11,227 nucleotides of DNA from assembly GCA_017507205.1 (NCBI GenBank), contig JAFWBH010000154.1:1-11227 (forward strand). The letters are read 5' to 3'. The stretch is from Clostridia bacterium. Its GTDB lineage: Bacteria; Bacillota; Clostridia; Christensenellales; CAG-917. Numbering within the stretch: the stretch's first letter is position 1; each line of letters starts with the position of its first letter. A program made the translations under genes and the position numbers. This document shows positions 4,921 through 11,227 of the stretch, in pieces. The notes under the pieces are model-generated. The model saw nothing but the letters and a program-made list of their open reading frames with translations, had not been told where the DNA came from and did no database searches.

Positions 4921-6147
4921 TTATCTCTTGAATGGCTCAAAGCCGTCCTCCTCGTGAAGATTGCCCGTCAGATTGTTGCCAAGGACAACTCCTCGGGTGA
5001 TTGAATTGTAGCCAAATCTATTGCGTATTGCATCAATGCTTGATTCAAGCATTTCCTCTTTTTCATTTTCCTCAATCAAACAAAGCTGTCTGACATCAGC
5101 GCTTTCAAGACGAATTGCACCCACTGTTAACGAACGGAGTGGCTTGGGGAAGGTGTGCATTTCTTTGAGCAACATGACAGCCGATTTTGCAAAATCCGAT
5201 GCGTTAGATGTCGGAAATTCAAGAGTTGTATGACGAGAAATAGTATCAAGAGTTTCTGCGTGTCTTATGGAAAGTGACACTCCATTTGCAACAAGTCCAT
5301 ACTTGCGCATTCTTGATGCCACAAGCTCTGAGATAGCATAGATGACTGTCTTTGCTTCTTGCAGATTGACAATATCCTTTGGTGTTGTTGTGCCATTGGA
5401 TATGCTTTTTGGAATATGAGTGTCGTAGTAGTGCTTCACTTCTTCACGTTCAACACCAGAGGCGTAGTCTACAAGATGATCGCCAACAATGCCAAAATGC
5501 TGACGGAGCATATCTCGCGATGCACCTGCCAGTTGTTTTATTGTGTGAATGTTCAGCTTTTTCAGCTTTTCTGCAGTTTTTCTGCCTACATAAATCAGCT
5601 CTGCCGGTGACATAACTCCAATGACGTCCATATAATTTGAACGCATTAGAATGCTGGTTGCGTCTGGTTTTTTAAGGTCAGAGCCAAGCTTTGCAAGGAC
5701 CTTTGTAAAGGACACACCAACTGAAATTGTAAGGCCAGTCCTCTCCTTCACTGTTTCACGAATCAAGTCTGCAAGCTCTCCTGGTGTTTTGCCAAAAAAC
5801 TTCAATGATCCCGTCACATCAAGCCAGCACTCATCAAGACCAAAGCTTTCCACTCTGTCAGTGAATTCTGTATATATGCCTCTGACCATTTCGGAGTATT
5901 TGACATATTCCTCAAAATGAGGTGGAACCAGGACAATATTGGGGCATTTTTGCTTTGAAAGCCAGATTGCTTCACCGGTTTGAACACCACAAGCCTTTGC
6001 AAGATAGTTTTTTGCAAGAATAATGCCATGTCTTTTTTCAGGGTTTCCGGACACAGCAAGAGGCATCCCAGCATATTCGGGATGATTTTTCTGCTCAACA
6101 GAGGCGTAAAAGTTGTTCAAATCGCAGTGTAAGATGACTTTTTCCAT
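4921..6147 (-). CDS. dinB: DNA polymerase IV, Y-family translesion polymerase
   Basis: A 408-residue error-prone polymerase that copies past damaged bases. The palm/fingers region opens with HCDLNNFYASVE (7-18), giving catalytic D9 and the likely steric gate Y14 in the position of E. coli F13. The second catalytic pair, D105-E106, sits in SFGLDECWLDVTGS (101-114), and SVGVSFTKVLAKLGSDLKKPD (142-162) is the usual palm segment. A helix-hairpin-helix thumb region (about 174-235) and little-finger domain (about 245-350) follow. QLCLIEE (354-360) stands where the beta-clamp-binding QLSLF-type motif is expected, with C and I as departures. The tail IDAIRNRFGYNSITRG (371-386) is typical. Length is normal. 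A -10 box lies so close to the ATG that the transcript may be nearly leaderless, and no ribosome binding site is evident. No LexA box of the Bacillus type was seen. Confidence 0.94.
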   Translation of the reverse strand: MEKVILHCDLNNFYASVEQKNHPEYAGMPLAVSGNPEKRHGIILAKNYLAKACGVQTGEAIWLSKQKCPNIVLVPPHFEEYVKYSEMVRGIYTEFTDRVESFGLDECWLDVTGSLKFFGKTPGELADLIRETVKERTGLTISVGVSFTKVLAKLGSDLKKPDATSILMRSNYMDVIGVMSPAELIYVGRKTAEKLKKLNIHTIKQLAGASRDMLRQHFGIVGDHLVDYASGVEREEVKHYYDTHIPKSISNGTTTPKDIVNLQEAKTVIYAISELVASRMRKYGLVANGVSLSIRHAETLDTISRHTTLEFPTSNASDFAKSAVMLLKEMHTFPKPLRSLTVGAIRLESADVRQLCLIEENEKEEMLESSIDAIRNRFGYNSITRGVVLGNNLTGNLHEEDGFEPFKR

Positions 6148-6158
6148 AAGTTATTTTC

Positions 6159-6187
6159 ATTATATCGCATAAATCGTTGCAAAACAA
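6159..6187 (-). promoter_or_regulatory. dinB promoter, divergent from galE
   Basis: On the minus strand, TTGTTT (6187-6182) and TATAAT (6164-6159) are 17 bp apart. The predicted start near 6152 leaves only about five bases before the dinB ATG at 6147, so there is no room for a normal ribosome binding site. The -35 shares one base with the galE -35, so the two promoters probably compete for polymerase. Confidence 0.6.
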
Positions 6188-6205
6188 GTGGTTTTGGGGT
6201 ATAAT
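6177..6205 (+). promoter_or_regulatory. Promoter of the galE-galU-mcsA-mcsB-clpC run
   Basis: TTGCAA (6177-6182) and a consensus TATAAT (6200-6205) are 17 bp apart. The predicted start near 6212 leaves a roughly 25-nt leader holding GAGGG (6226-6230), six bases from the galE ATG. No other convincing promoter was seen before mcsA, mcsB or clpC. Confidence 0.75.
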
Positions 6206-6222
6206 ATTTCAATAAAATATTA
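6202..6222. promoter_or_regulatory. Inverted repeat spanning the galE -10 and start point
   Basis: TAATATTT (6202-6209) and AAATATTA (6215-6222) form a perfect 8-bp inverted repeat with a 5-nt centre that overlaps the -10 and likely transcription start. It is placed like a repressor operator. All-AT composition makes chance a real alternative. Confidence 0.35.
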
Positions 6223-6236
6223 ATCGAGGGATTTTT

Positions 6237-7220
6237 ATGATTCTTGTCACAGGTGGAGCAGGCTATATCGGCTCACATACGGTCAAAGAGCTTCGTGAAA
6301 GAGGCGAAGAGGTTGTCGTTTACGACAATTTGTCAACAGGACACATTGAAGCAGTTGGTGATGCTCATTTTGTCAAGGGTGATCTTTTTGACACCGAGCT
6401 TTTGAAGAAAACCTTTAAAGATTACAAGGTTGATTCAGTCATTCACTTTGCTGCCTATTCACTTGTCGGTGAGAGCATGACAAACCCTGCCAAATACTAC
6501 CACAACAATGTGGCAGGCACCCTTTCACTTCTTGACGCAATGCTTGCTGAAAATGTCAAATATTTGGTGTTTTCATCATCAGCAGCCACCTACGGTGATG
6601 CAGGTGACGGCCTCATCACAGAGGACAGCCCTCAAAATCCCACATCAGTCTATGGTCAAACAAAATTGATGATGGAGCAGTTTATGGCAGACTATGACAA
6701 GGCATACGGCATGAAGTATGTTGCTCTCCGTTATTTCAATGCAGCAGGCGCACACGTGTCCGGGGAGATTGGCGAGGCACACAATCCCGAAAGTCATCTC
6801 ATCCCCCTCATCCTTCAAGTTCCCAACGGAAAGAGAGAGTTTATCAGCGTATTCGGTGAGGATTATCCCACACCCGATGGCACCTGCGTAAGAGATTATA
6901 TCCACGTGACAGATCTTGCAGACGCACATATCAAGGCTCTTGAATATCTTAAAAATGGTGGCAGGTCCACACATTACAATCTTGGCAACGGCAATGGCTT
7001 TTCAGTGAAAGAGGTCATTGACACCGTAGAGAAGGTTGTGGGCAAAAAAATCAATCGCAAAATTGCAGAACGCAGAGCAGGTGATCCTGCATCACTTGTT
7101 TCATCAAGCGACAAGATTAAGAAGGAATTAGGCTGGAAGCCTAAATTCGACAGCCTTGAAGCAATTGTGGCAACTGCTTGGCAATGGCACAGCACCCACA
7201 AGGACGGCTTTGATAAGTAA
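6237..7220 (+). CDS. galE: UDP-glucose 4-epimerase
   Basis: A 327-residue extended short-chain dehydrogenase/reductase that interconverts UDP-galactose and UDP-glucose using bound NAD, in the Leloir pathway and for envelope sugar synthesis. The NAD-binding fold starts at once with GGAGYIGSH (6-14), followed by YDNLSTGH (29-36) and GDLFD (48-52). The catalytic triad is visible as the SSS run at 113-115 (S114 by spacing) and Y139-x3-K143 in VYGQTKLMMEQ. YFNAAGAH (167-174), CVRDYIHVTDLADAH (217-231), YNLGNGNGFSV (247-257) and the RRAGDPASLV segment (279-288) are all standard GalE features. Length is normal for bacterial GalE. It begins the rightward gene run and ends 12 nt before galU. Related epimerases with other substrates cannot be fully excluded, but the adjacent galU supports this call. 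Confidence 0.93.
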   Translation: MILVTGGAGYIGSHTVKELRERGEEVVVYDNLSTGHIEAVGDAHFVKGDLFDTELLKKTFKDYKVDSVIHFAAYSLVGESMTNPAKYYHNNVAGTLSLLDAMLAENVKYLVFSSSAATYGDAGDGLITEDSPQNPTSVYGQTKLMMEQFMADYDKAYGMKYVALRYFNAAGAHVSGEIGEAHNPESHLIPLILQVPNGKREFISVFGEDYPTPDGTCVRDYIHVTDLADAHIKALEYLKNGGRSTHYNLGNGNGFSVKEVIDTVEKVVGKKINRKIAERRAGDPASLVSSSDKIKKELGWKPKFDSLEAIVATAWQWHSTHKDGFDK

Positions 7221-7232
7221 AAGGGGAGAAAA

Positions 7233-8093
7233 ATGAAGGTTTCAAAAGCAGTTATACTTTGTGGTGGTTTCGGCACAAGATTTTTGCCAGCTACAAAGGT
7301 TATGCCCAAAGAGCTTATGCCGATTGTAGACAAGCCAGCTCTTTGGTATATCGTTGAAGAGGTTGCCTCTGCCGGCATCAAGGACTTGCTCATCATCATT
7401 GCAGAGGGCAAGGAAAGCATCAAAAATCTCTTTGCAGAAAATGAGAGGCTCAACAACCATCTTCGCACAAAGGGTCTTGACGATTTAATGAAGGTTGCCA
7501 ACCGTGATTTTGGTGTGAATATCACATTCAAGATGCAACAAAGTCAGAAAGGCAGTGGTGACGCAGTGTATCTTGCCAAGGACTTTGCAGACGGCGAGCC
7601 TATTGCAGTGCTTTTTGGAGATGATGTCATTTACACGGGGGATGGCGACAGCGTAATCAAACAGCTGATTGATGCTTATGACTGCACACGCAAAACAGTG
7701 GTGGGTGTTCAAAAAACAGCTGAGGACGTTGCAAGACGCTGTGGCGTAATGGAAATAGTGGGCGAGGTTGGCAGAATTACTGCAATAACTGGCATAATTG
7801 AAAAGCCCACAGGAGCTTTGCCCAGTGAATTGGTGTCCCTTGGCAGATTTGTCATAACTCCCAATGTCTTTGACGCCATTGAAACCACAGCACTTTCAAG
7901 AGATGGTGAGATATACCTCACAGATTCAATCACTAAGGTTGCAAGAGAGAATGGAGCAGTGGCTTGCACCTTTGAAGGCAGACGATATGACATAGGCAAC
8001 AAGCAAGGATATCTTGAAGCAGTTGTAGACTACGCACTTCGTGACGAGAAGCTTTCAACAGAATTCAGAGAATATTTGAAAACAAAGGTATAA
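7233..8093 (+). CDS. galU: UTP-glucose-1-phosphate uridylyltransferase
   Basis: A 286-residue nucleotidyltransferase making UDP-glucose from UTP and glucose-1-phosphate, the activated sugar used for glycolipids, teichoic-acid decoration and capsule. Visible signatures are the nucleotide-binding GGFGTRFLPATKVMPKELMP (11-30), VDKPALWYIVEE (32-43), the metal-site LFGDD (127-131), GIIEKP with K191 (187-192), GRFVITP (204-210), and RYDIGNKQGY near the end (251-260). GalU usually has a GLGHAV-type segment; here it reads GSGDAV (107-112), a modest departure in the substrate pocket. Length matches the family. GGGGAG lies 4 nt before the ATG. galE is 12 nt upstream and the McsA gene 8 nt downstream, so one transcript is likely. 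GalU and GalE act on the same UDP-hexose pool. Confidence 0.94.
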   Translation: MKVSKAVILCGGFGTRFLPATKVMPKELMPIVDKPALWYIVEEVASAGIKDLLIIIAEGKESIKNLFAENERLNNHLRTKGLDDLMKVANRDFGVNITFKMQQSQKGSGDAVYLAKDFADGEPIAVLFGDDVIYTGDGDSVIKQLIDAYDCTRKTVVGVQKTAEDVARRCGVMEIVGEVGRITAITGIIEKPTGALPSELVSLGRFVITPNVFDAIETTALSRDGEIYLTDSITKVARENGAVACTFEGRRYDIGNKQGYLEAVVDYALRDEKLSTEFREYLKTKV

Positions 8094-8101
8094 GTCAAAG
8101 G

Positions 8102-8425
8102 ATGAAATTTTGTGATATATGCAGTAGACAAGCCGTCACCTCAGAGTTTTCTGTCGTGGACGGAAGAGGGGTGGAGATTTTTCTTTGCGAAAGGTGTCTT
8201 GACACAGCAAGGAGAAATGGTCTTTCAACTGCTGACCTTATCACAATCATCAAAAGCATAGACGGAAAATATTGCCCAGTCTGTGGCACAACAGAAAGGA
8301 CCTTTCTTGAAACCTTTAGGTTTGGTTGTTCAAGTTGCTACGAGTATATGGGGGATATTGCCTTAAAAACAGCAGAAAGAGTGCAGAATAGCACCACCCA
8401 CCAAGGCAAAGCACCAAGGAGATAA
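8102..8425 (+). CDS. mcsA: McsA-like zinc-finger activator of the McsB arginine kinase, short form
   Basis: A 107-residue protein with four CxxC pairs: C4/C7, C29/C32, C58/C61 and C76/C79, enough to hold two zinc ions. The order and context (FCDIC, LCERC, YCPVCG, FGCSSCYEYMGD) are those of McsA, which binds and activates the arginine kinase McsB and adapts ClpC. The usual C-terminal UVR helical segment is absent: the chain ends about 28 residues after the last cysteine in a polar tail. Bacillus McsA is roughly 185 residues. There is no frameshift sign, because the stop overlaps a ribosome binding site for mcsB just downstream. AAAGG touches the ATG too closely to serve; AAAGGT 11 nt upstream is the better site. 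Its place directly before mcsB confirms the identity. Confidence 0.87.
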   Translation: MKFCDICSRQAVTSEFSVVDGRGVEIFLCERCLDTARRNGLSTADLITIIKSIDGKYCPVCGTTERTFLETFRFGCSSCYEYMGDIALKTAERVQNSTTHQGKAPRR

Positions 8426-8426
8426 A

Positions 8427-9437
8427 ATGGATAGTCTGACAAGATTCAATGTTATTTCCTCTCGCATTCGCCTTGCAAGGAATATAGACGGCATAGCCTT
8501 TCCGTCAAATCCAAAGGGTATTGACCATGACAAGCGTCTACGCTTGCCTGACGGCATTGAAAGGTTGCTTAGAGGCACCTTTGATTACGATTATTTCCGT
8601 CTTGTTGATCTCAGCGACATACAAATAAAGGCCCTTGTCGAGAGGCATATCATATCTCCGTCTCTTGTCCACAACAGACAGGAGGGAGCAGGGATAGTTG
8701 AACGAAATGAACGTCTTGCAATCCTCATCAACGAGGAGGATCACATCCGTGAGCAGTGTGTTGAAAAGGGCTTCAATCTTGGTGGAGCATATGAGAGATT
8801 GTCGTCAATTGACGATATCATCGTCAACAGATTGCCAATAGCCTATGACAGCAAGCTTGGCTTCCTCACCTCGTGTCCAACAAATCTAGGCACAGGAATG
8901 CGAGCATCAACCATGCTTTTTCTTCCAGCACTACGCCTTGCCAATGCCATTGAGGATACAGTGCGAGTTTTTCGTGAACGATATGGTCTTACAATCAGAG
9001 GCATCTACGGAGAGGGTAGCACTGCAATGGGAGATGTCTATCAGCTTTCAAACACACGCAGTTTAGGACTCACCGAGTGGGAAATAATTGAAATTATTGA
9101 AAGAGCAACACTTGCCATGTGCAAGGCAGAAGAGGTGGCAAGAGAAAAGCTTATGGCTGAAAGAGGAGATGAAATCAAGGACAAAATCCAGCGTAGCTTC
9201 AACACTCTTCTGACGGCATATTCACTTACATCTGAGGCACTTATGTCCCTCATATCCGATGTAAAGCTTGGGGTGATATTTGGTCTTGTCCCCCTGACAG
9301 ACACTGCACCCTTAGACAAGCTTACAGTGCTGTTTTCAGCATCATCACTTACATTGAAAATTGGAGAATGCGCCCCATCTGTCCGAGATATAACAAGGGC
9401 AAAGCTGGTGCGTGAAATTCTCTCGGAGGTTATTTAA
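8427..9437 (+). CDS. mcsB: Protein-arginine kinase McsB
   Basis: A 336-residue phosphagen-kinase-fold enzyme that phosphorylates arginines on proteins, tagging them for ClpC-ClpP. Diagnostic stretches are SSRIRLARN (11-19, nucleotide binding), INEEDHIR (101-108, catalytic acidic residues), LTSCPTNLGTGMRAS (147-161, with the phosphagen-kinase cysteine C150) and RGIYGEGS (191-198). RDITRA at 320-325 matches the RDxxRA phospho-arginine-binding motif known from Bacillus McsB, so allosteric self-activation is probably retained. It is slightly shorter than the Bacillus protein. AAGGAG at the very end of mcsA serves as ribosome binding site, and the ATG comes one base after the mcsA stop. The mcsB stop shares one base with the clpC ATG, indicating translational coupling of kinase and unfoldase. 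Confidence 0.96.
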   Translation: MDSLTRFNVISSRIRLARNIDGIAFPSNPKGIDHDKRLRLPDGIERLLRGTFDYDYFRLVDLSDIQIKALVERHIISPSLVHNRQEGAGIVERNERLAILINEEDHIREQCVEKGFNLGGAYERLSSIDDIIVNRLPIAYDSKLGFLTSCPTNLGTGMRASTMLFLPALRLANAIEDTVRVFRERYGLTIRGIYGEGSTAMGDVYQLSNTRSLGLTEWEIIEIIERATLAMCKAEEVAREKLMAERGDEIKDKIQRSFNTLLTAYSLTSEALMSLISDVKLGVIFGLVPLTDTAPLDKLTVLFSASSLTLKIGECAPSVRDITRAKLVREILSEVI

Positions 9438-11227
9438 TGGAATTTTCCGTTAGCTTTAAAAAAGCCCTTGACGTTGCAGGCAGTCTTGCAACAAAAACAG
9501 GTGGAATGGTTTGCACCGAGCATTTGCTGTATGGAATTACAGCAATGACCAACAGCAGAGGAAGCAAATTTCTCCATCAATATGGAATCACGGCAGAGTA
9601 TCTTGTTGGCTATTTTACAGCAAGAGTTGTCAGATCAACTGTTGAAATGTCCTCAAGAGGACAGCGTGCCATAGATGGTGCAAAATATGTGGCAGAACAG
9701 CTCCACTCATCTCAGGTAGGCACAGAGCATCTTCTGTATGCCCTCATTGATGACAAATCATCTGTGGCAGTGAAGCTTATTGAGTCAAGAGGTGTTGAAA
9801 TTTCAACCCTTCAAAGACAGCTTTATGATTTTATCATAAATGGTGGCAAGGCCGATTCAAAAAGAAAGGCACCCTCAACCATAGACGATATCCTTTCAGA
9901 CTTTTTGTCAATGGCTTTTGGTGGCAATGTGTCCCCAGAAGCATTTATGTCAAAGGCAGATATGCCCACCTCATCTCCAAGAGGACAAAGAAAGGAGCAG
10001 GCAAGAGAGCAAAAAAAGGCAAATTCACTTGGTGAAGAGCTTGATGACTTTGGCACAAATCTCAACGAAAAGGCAAAGGAAGGACGCCTTGACCCTGTCA
10101 TTGGCAGAGGTAAGGAGATTGAACGCATCATACAAATCCTCTGTCGCAGAACAAAGAATAATCCTATCCTCATAGGCGAACCTGGTGTAGGCAAATCGGC
10201 CATTGTTGACGGACTTGCACAGGCAATCGTAGAGGGCAAGGTGCCCGATGTCCTTCGCGACAAAATCATATTCTCACTTGATGTGACAAGTATGGTTGCC
10301 GGCACAAGATATCGTGGCGATTTTGAAGAAAGATTGAAAAACGCACTTCGGGCAGTTCAAGAAAAGGGCAATATCATTCTGTTTATTGATGAAATTCACA
10401 CCATACTCAAGGCTGGTGCAACAGGAGAGGGTGGACTTGATGTCGCCAACATTATGAAGCCTATGCTTGCAAGAGGTGAATTGCAGACAATCGGTGCCAC
10501 CACCATTGACGAATATCGCAAGTATTTTGAAAAGGATGCTGCGTTAGAACGCAGGTTTCAACCAATATTGGTTGAGCAACCAACCGTCAGCGATACAATT
10601 GAAATTCTTGAAGGACTGCGTGAAAAATATCAAAATCACCACAAGGTTGAAATCACAGATGAAGCCATTTCATCTGCTGCAATTTTGTCTGATAGATATA
10701 TTACAGACAGATTTTTGCCTGATAAGGCAATTGACCTTATTGACGAGGCAGCATCAAGGAAGAAGATCATACACTACACAACTCCTCCTGAAATCCGTGC
10801 ATTAGAGGACAAAATCAAGCAAGTGGAGCTTGACAAGAGTGAGGCATCACGCCGTGAGCAATATCAAAAGGCAGACAAGCTGAAGGCAGAGAGAGATGCA
10901 CTCATTGAAGAAAAGGAAAAGGCAGAGATTGAATGGAGAGAAAAGTGCAAGGACATCAAGCTGTCAATTGGCGAGGATGAAATTGCAGAGATAGTTTCTG
11001 GCTGGACAGGCATCCCTGTGAAGCGCATCACCGAAGGTGAAAGTGAAAAGCTTGCTCGCCTTGAGGATGTGCTTGCCAAGAGGGTTGTTGGTCAGGATGA
11101 GGCAGTTAGCGCTGTTGCAAAGGCAATCAAGCGTGCAAGAGCAGGGCTCAAGGACCCCAAGCGTCCCATAGGCTCATTTATATTCCTTGGACCGACAGGA
11201 GTTGGCAAAACAGAGCTTACAAAGGCA
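9437..11227 (+). CDS. clpC: ATP-dependent Clp protease ATP-binding subunit ClpC, 3' end outside the window
   Basis: An open frame of 597 codons running off the right edge, encoding the AAA+ unfoldase that feeds ClpP. Two Clp_N repeats come first (about 1-130). E28 (CTEHLL) and E97 (GTEHLL) match the two glutamates that bind phospho-arginine in Bacillus ClpC. A polar linker of about 65 residues with Gly and Met follows. The first ATPase module has Walker A GEPGVGKS (247-254, S where T is usual), Walker B LFIDE (315-319), GATT (353-356) and arginine-finger ERRF (371-374). The coiled-coil middle domain, where McsA-type adaptors dock, spans about 450-505 and includes a UVR-like QYQKADKLKAERD. The second Walker A, GPTGVGKT, is at 585-592. 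The N-domain is quite diverged from Bacillus. GGAGG lies 7 nt before the ATG, inside mcsB. Confidence 0.96.
   Translation, partial: MEFSVSFKKALDVAGSLATKTGGMVCTEHLLYGITAMTNSRGSKFLHQYGITAEYLVGYFTARVVRSTVEMSSRGQRAIDGAKYVAEQLHSSQVGTEHLLYALIDDKSSVAVKLIESRGVEISTLQRQLYDFIINGGKADSKRKAPSTIDDILSDFLSMAFGGNVSPEAFMSKADMPTSSPRGQRKEQAREQKKANSLGEELDDFGTNLNEKAKEGRLDPVIGRGKEIERIIQILCRRTKNNPILIGEPGVGKSAIVDGLAQAIVEGKVPDVLRDKIIFSLDVTSMVAGTRYRGDFEERLKNALRAVQEKGNIILFIDEIHTILKAGATGEGGLDVANIMKPMLARGELQTIGATTIDEYRKYFEKDAALERRFQPILVEQPTVSDTIEILEGLREKYQNHHKVEITDEAISSAAILSDRYITDRFLPDKAIDLIDEAASRKKIIHYTTPPEIRALEDKIKQVELDKSEASRREQYQKADKLKAERDALIEEKEKAEIEWREKCKDIKLSIGEDEIAEIVSGWTGIPVKRITEGESEKLARLEDVLAKRVVGQDEAVSAVAKAIKRARAGLKDPKRPIGSFIFLGPTGVGKTELTKA

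Noticed and set aside
6148..6236. LexA/SOS box in front of dinB
   Set aside because: No GAAC-N5/6-GTTC-type palindrome is present in the divergent spacer.
8094..8099. CtsR operator before mcsA
   Set aside because: Only one AGTCAAA half-site is present; the required second heptamer at the tandem spacing is absent.

Overview
The window looks like a chromosomal segment of a low-to-mid GC Bacillota genome, probably a Clostridia-type (gut Oscillospirales-like) bacterium. The reasons are a clustered mcsA-mcsB-clpC arginine-phosphorylation/proteolysis module, purine-rich GGAGG-type ribosome binding sites, sigma-A-like promoters, and short palindromic intergenic elements of a kind I associate with those genomes. 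The taxonomic call is inference; no rRNA or marker gene is present.

Layout. (1) Positions 1-249 hold a small XRE-type helix-turn-helix regulator on the + strand. (2) Positions 250-550 hold no recognised protein gene. They contain a promoter-like site and a roughly 212-nt element (317-528) with matched ends, several internal hairpins and a 16-codon minus-strand frame behind a very good ribosome binding site. This is the least explained part of the window. (3) From 6147 down to 551 five genes run on the minus strand: dinB (DNA polymerase IV), a double-SIS sugar-phosphate isomerase/deaminase-like protein, a Na/Pi cotransporter with a PhoU-like tail, rdgB (XTP/dITP pyrophosphatase) and a YfcE/MJ0936-type phosphodiesterase. 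A short two-hairpin palindromic repeat lies between the last two. (4) From 6237 to the end, five genes run on the + strand with gaps of 12, 8, 1 and -1 nt: galE, galU, mcsA, mcsB and clpC. clpC is cut by the window end.

How the genes work together. galE and galU together supply and interconvert UDP-glucose and UDP-galactose for envelope polysaccharide. McsA/McsB mark proteins with phospho-arginine, and ClpC recognises and unfolds them for ClpP. The tight packing suggests one transcript from the promoter at 6177-6205, which would couple nucleotide-sugar synthesis to protein quality control. The usual first gene of this stress operon, ctsR, is absent here. The dinB and galE promoters lie back to back with overlapping -35 hexamers. 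The double-SIS gene has its own strong promoter with a palindrome across its -10. RdgB and dinB are both nucleotide-pool or DNA-damage functions, but no SOS box was seen.

Most of the window is ordinary housekeeping sequence. The element at 317-528, the ctsR-less galE-to-clpC operon and the overlapping divergent promoters deserve the second look.
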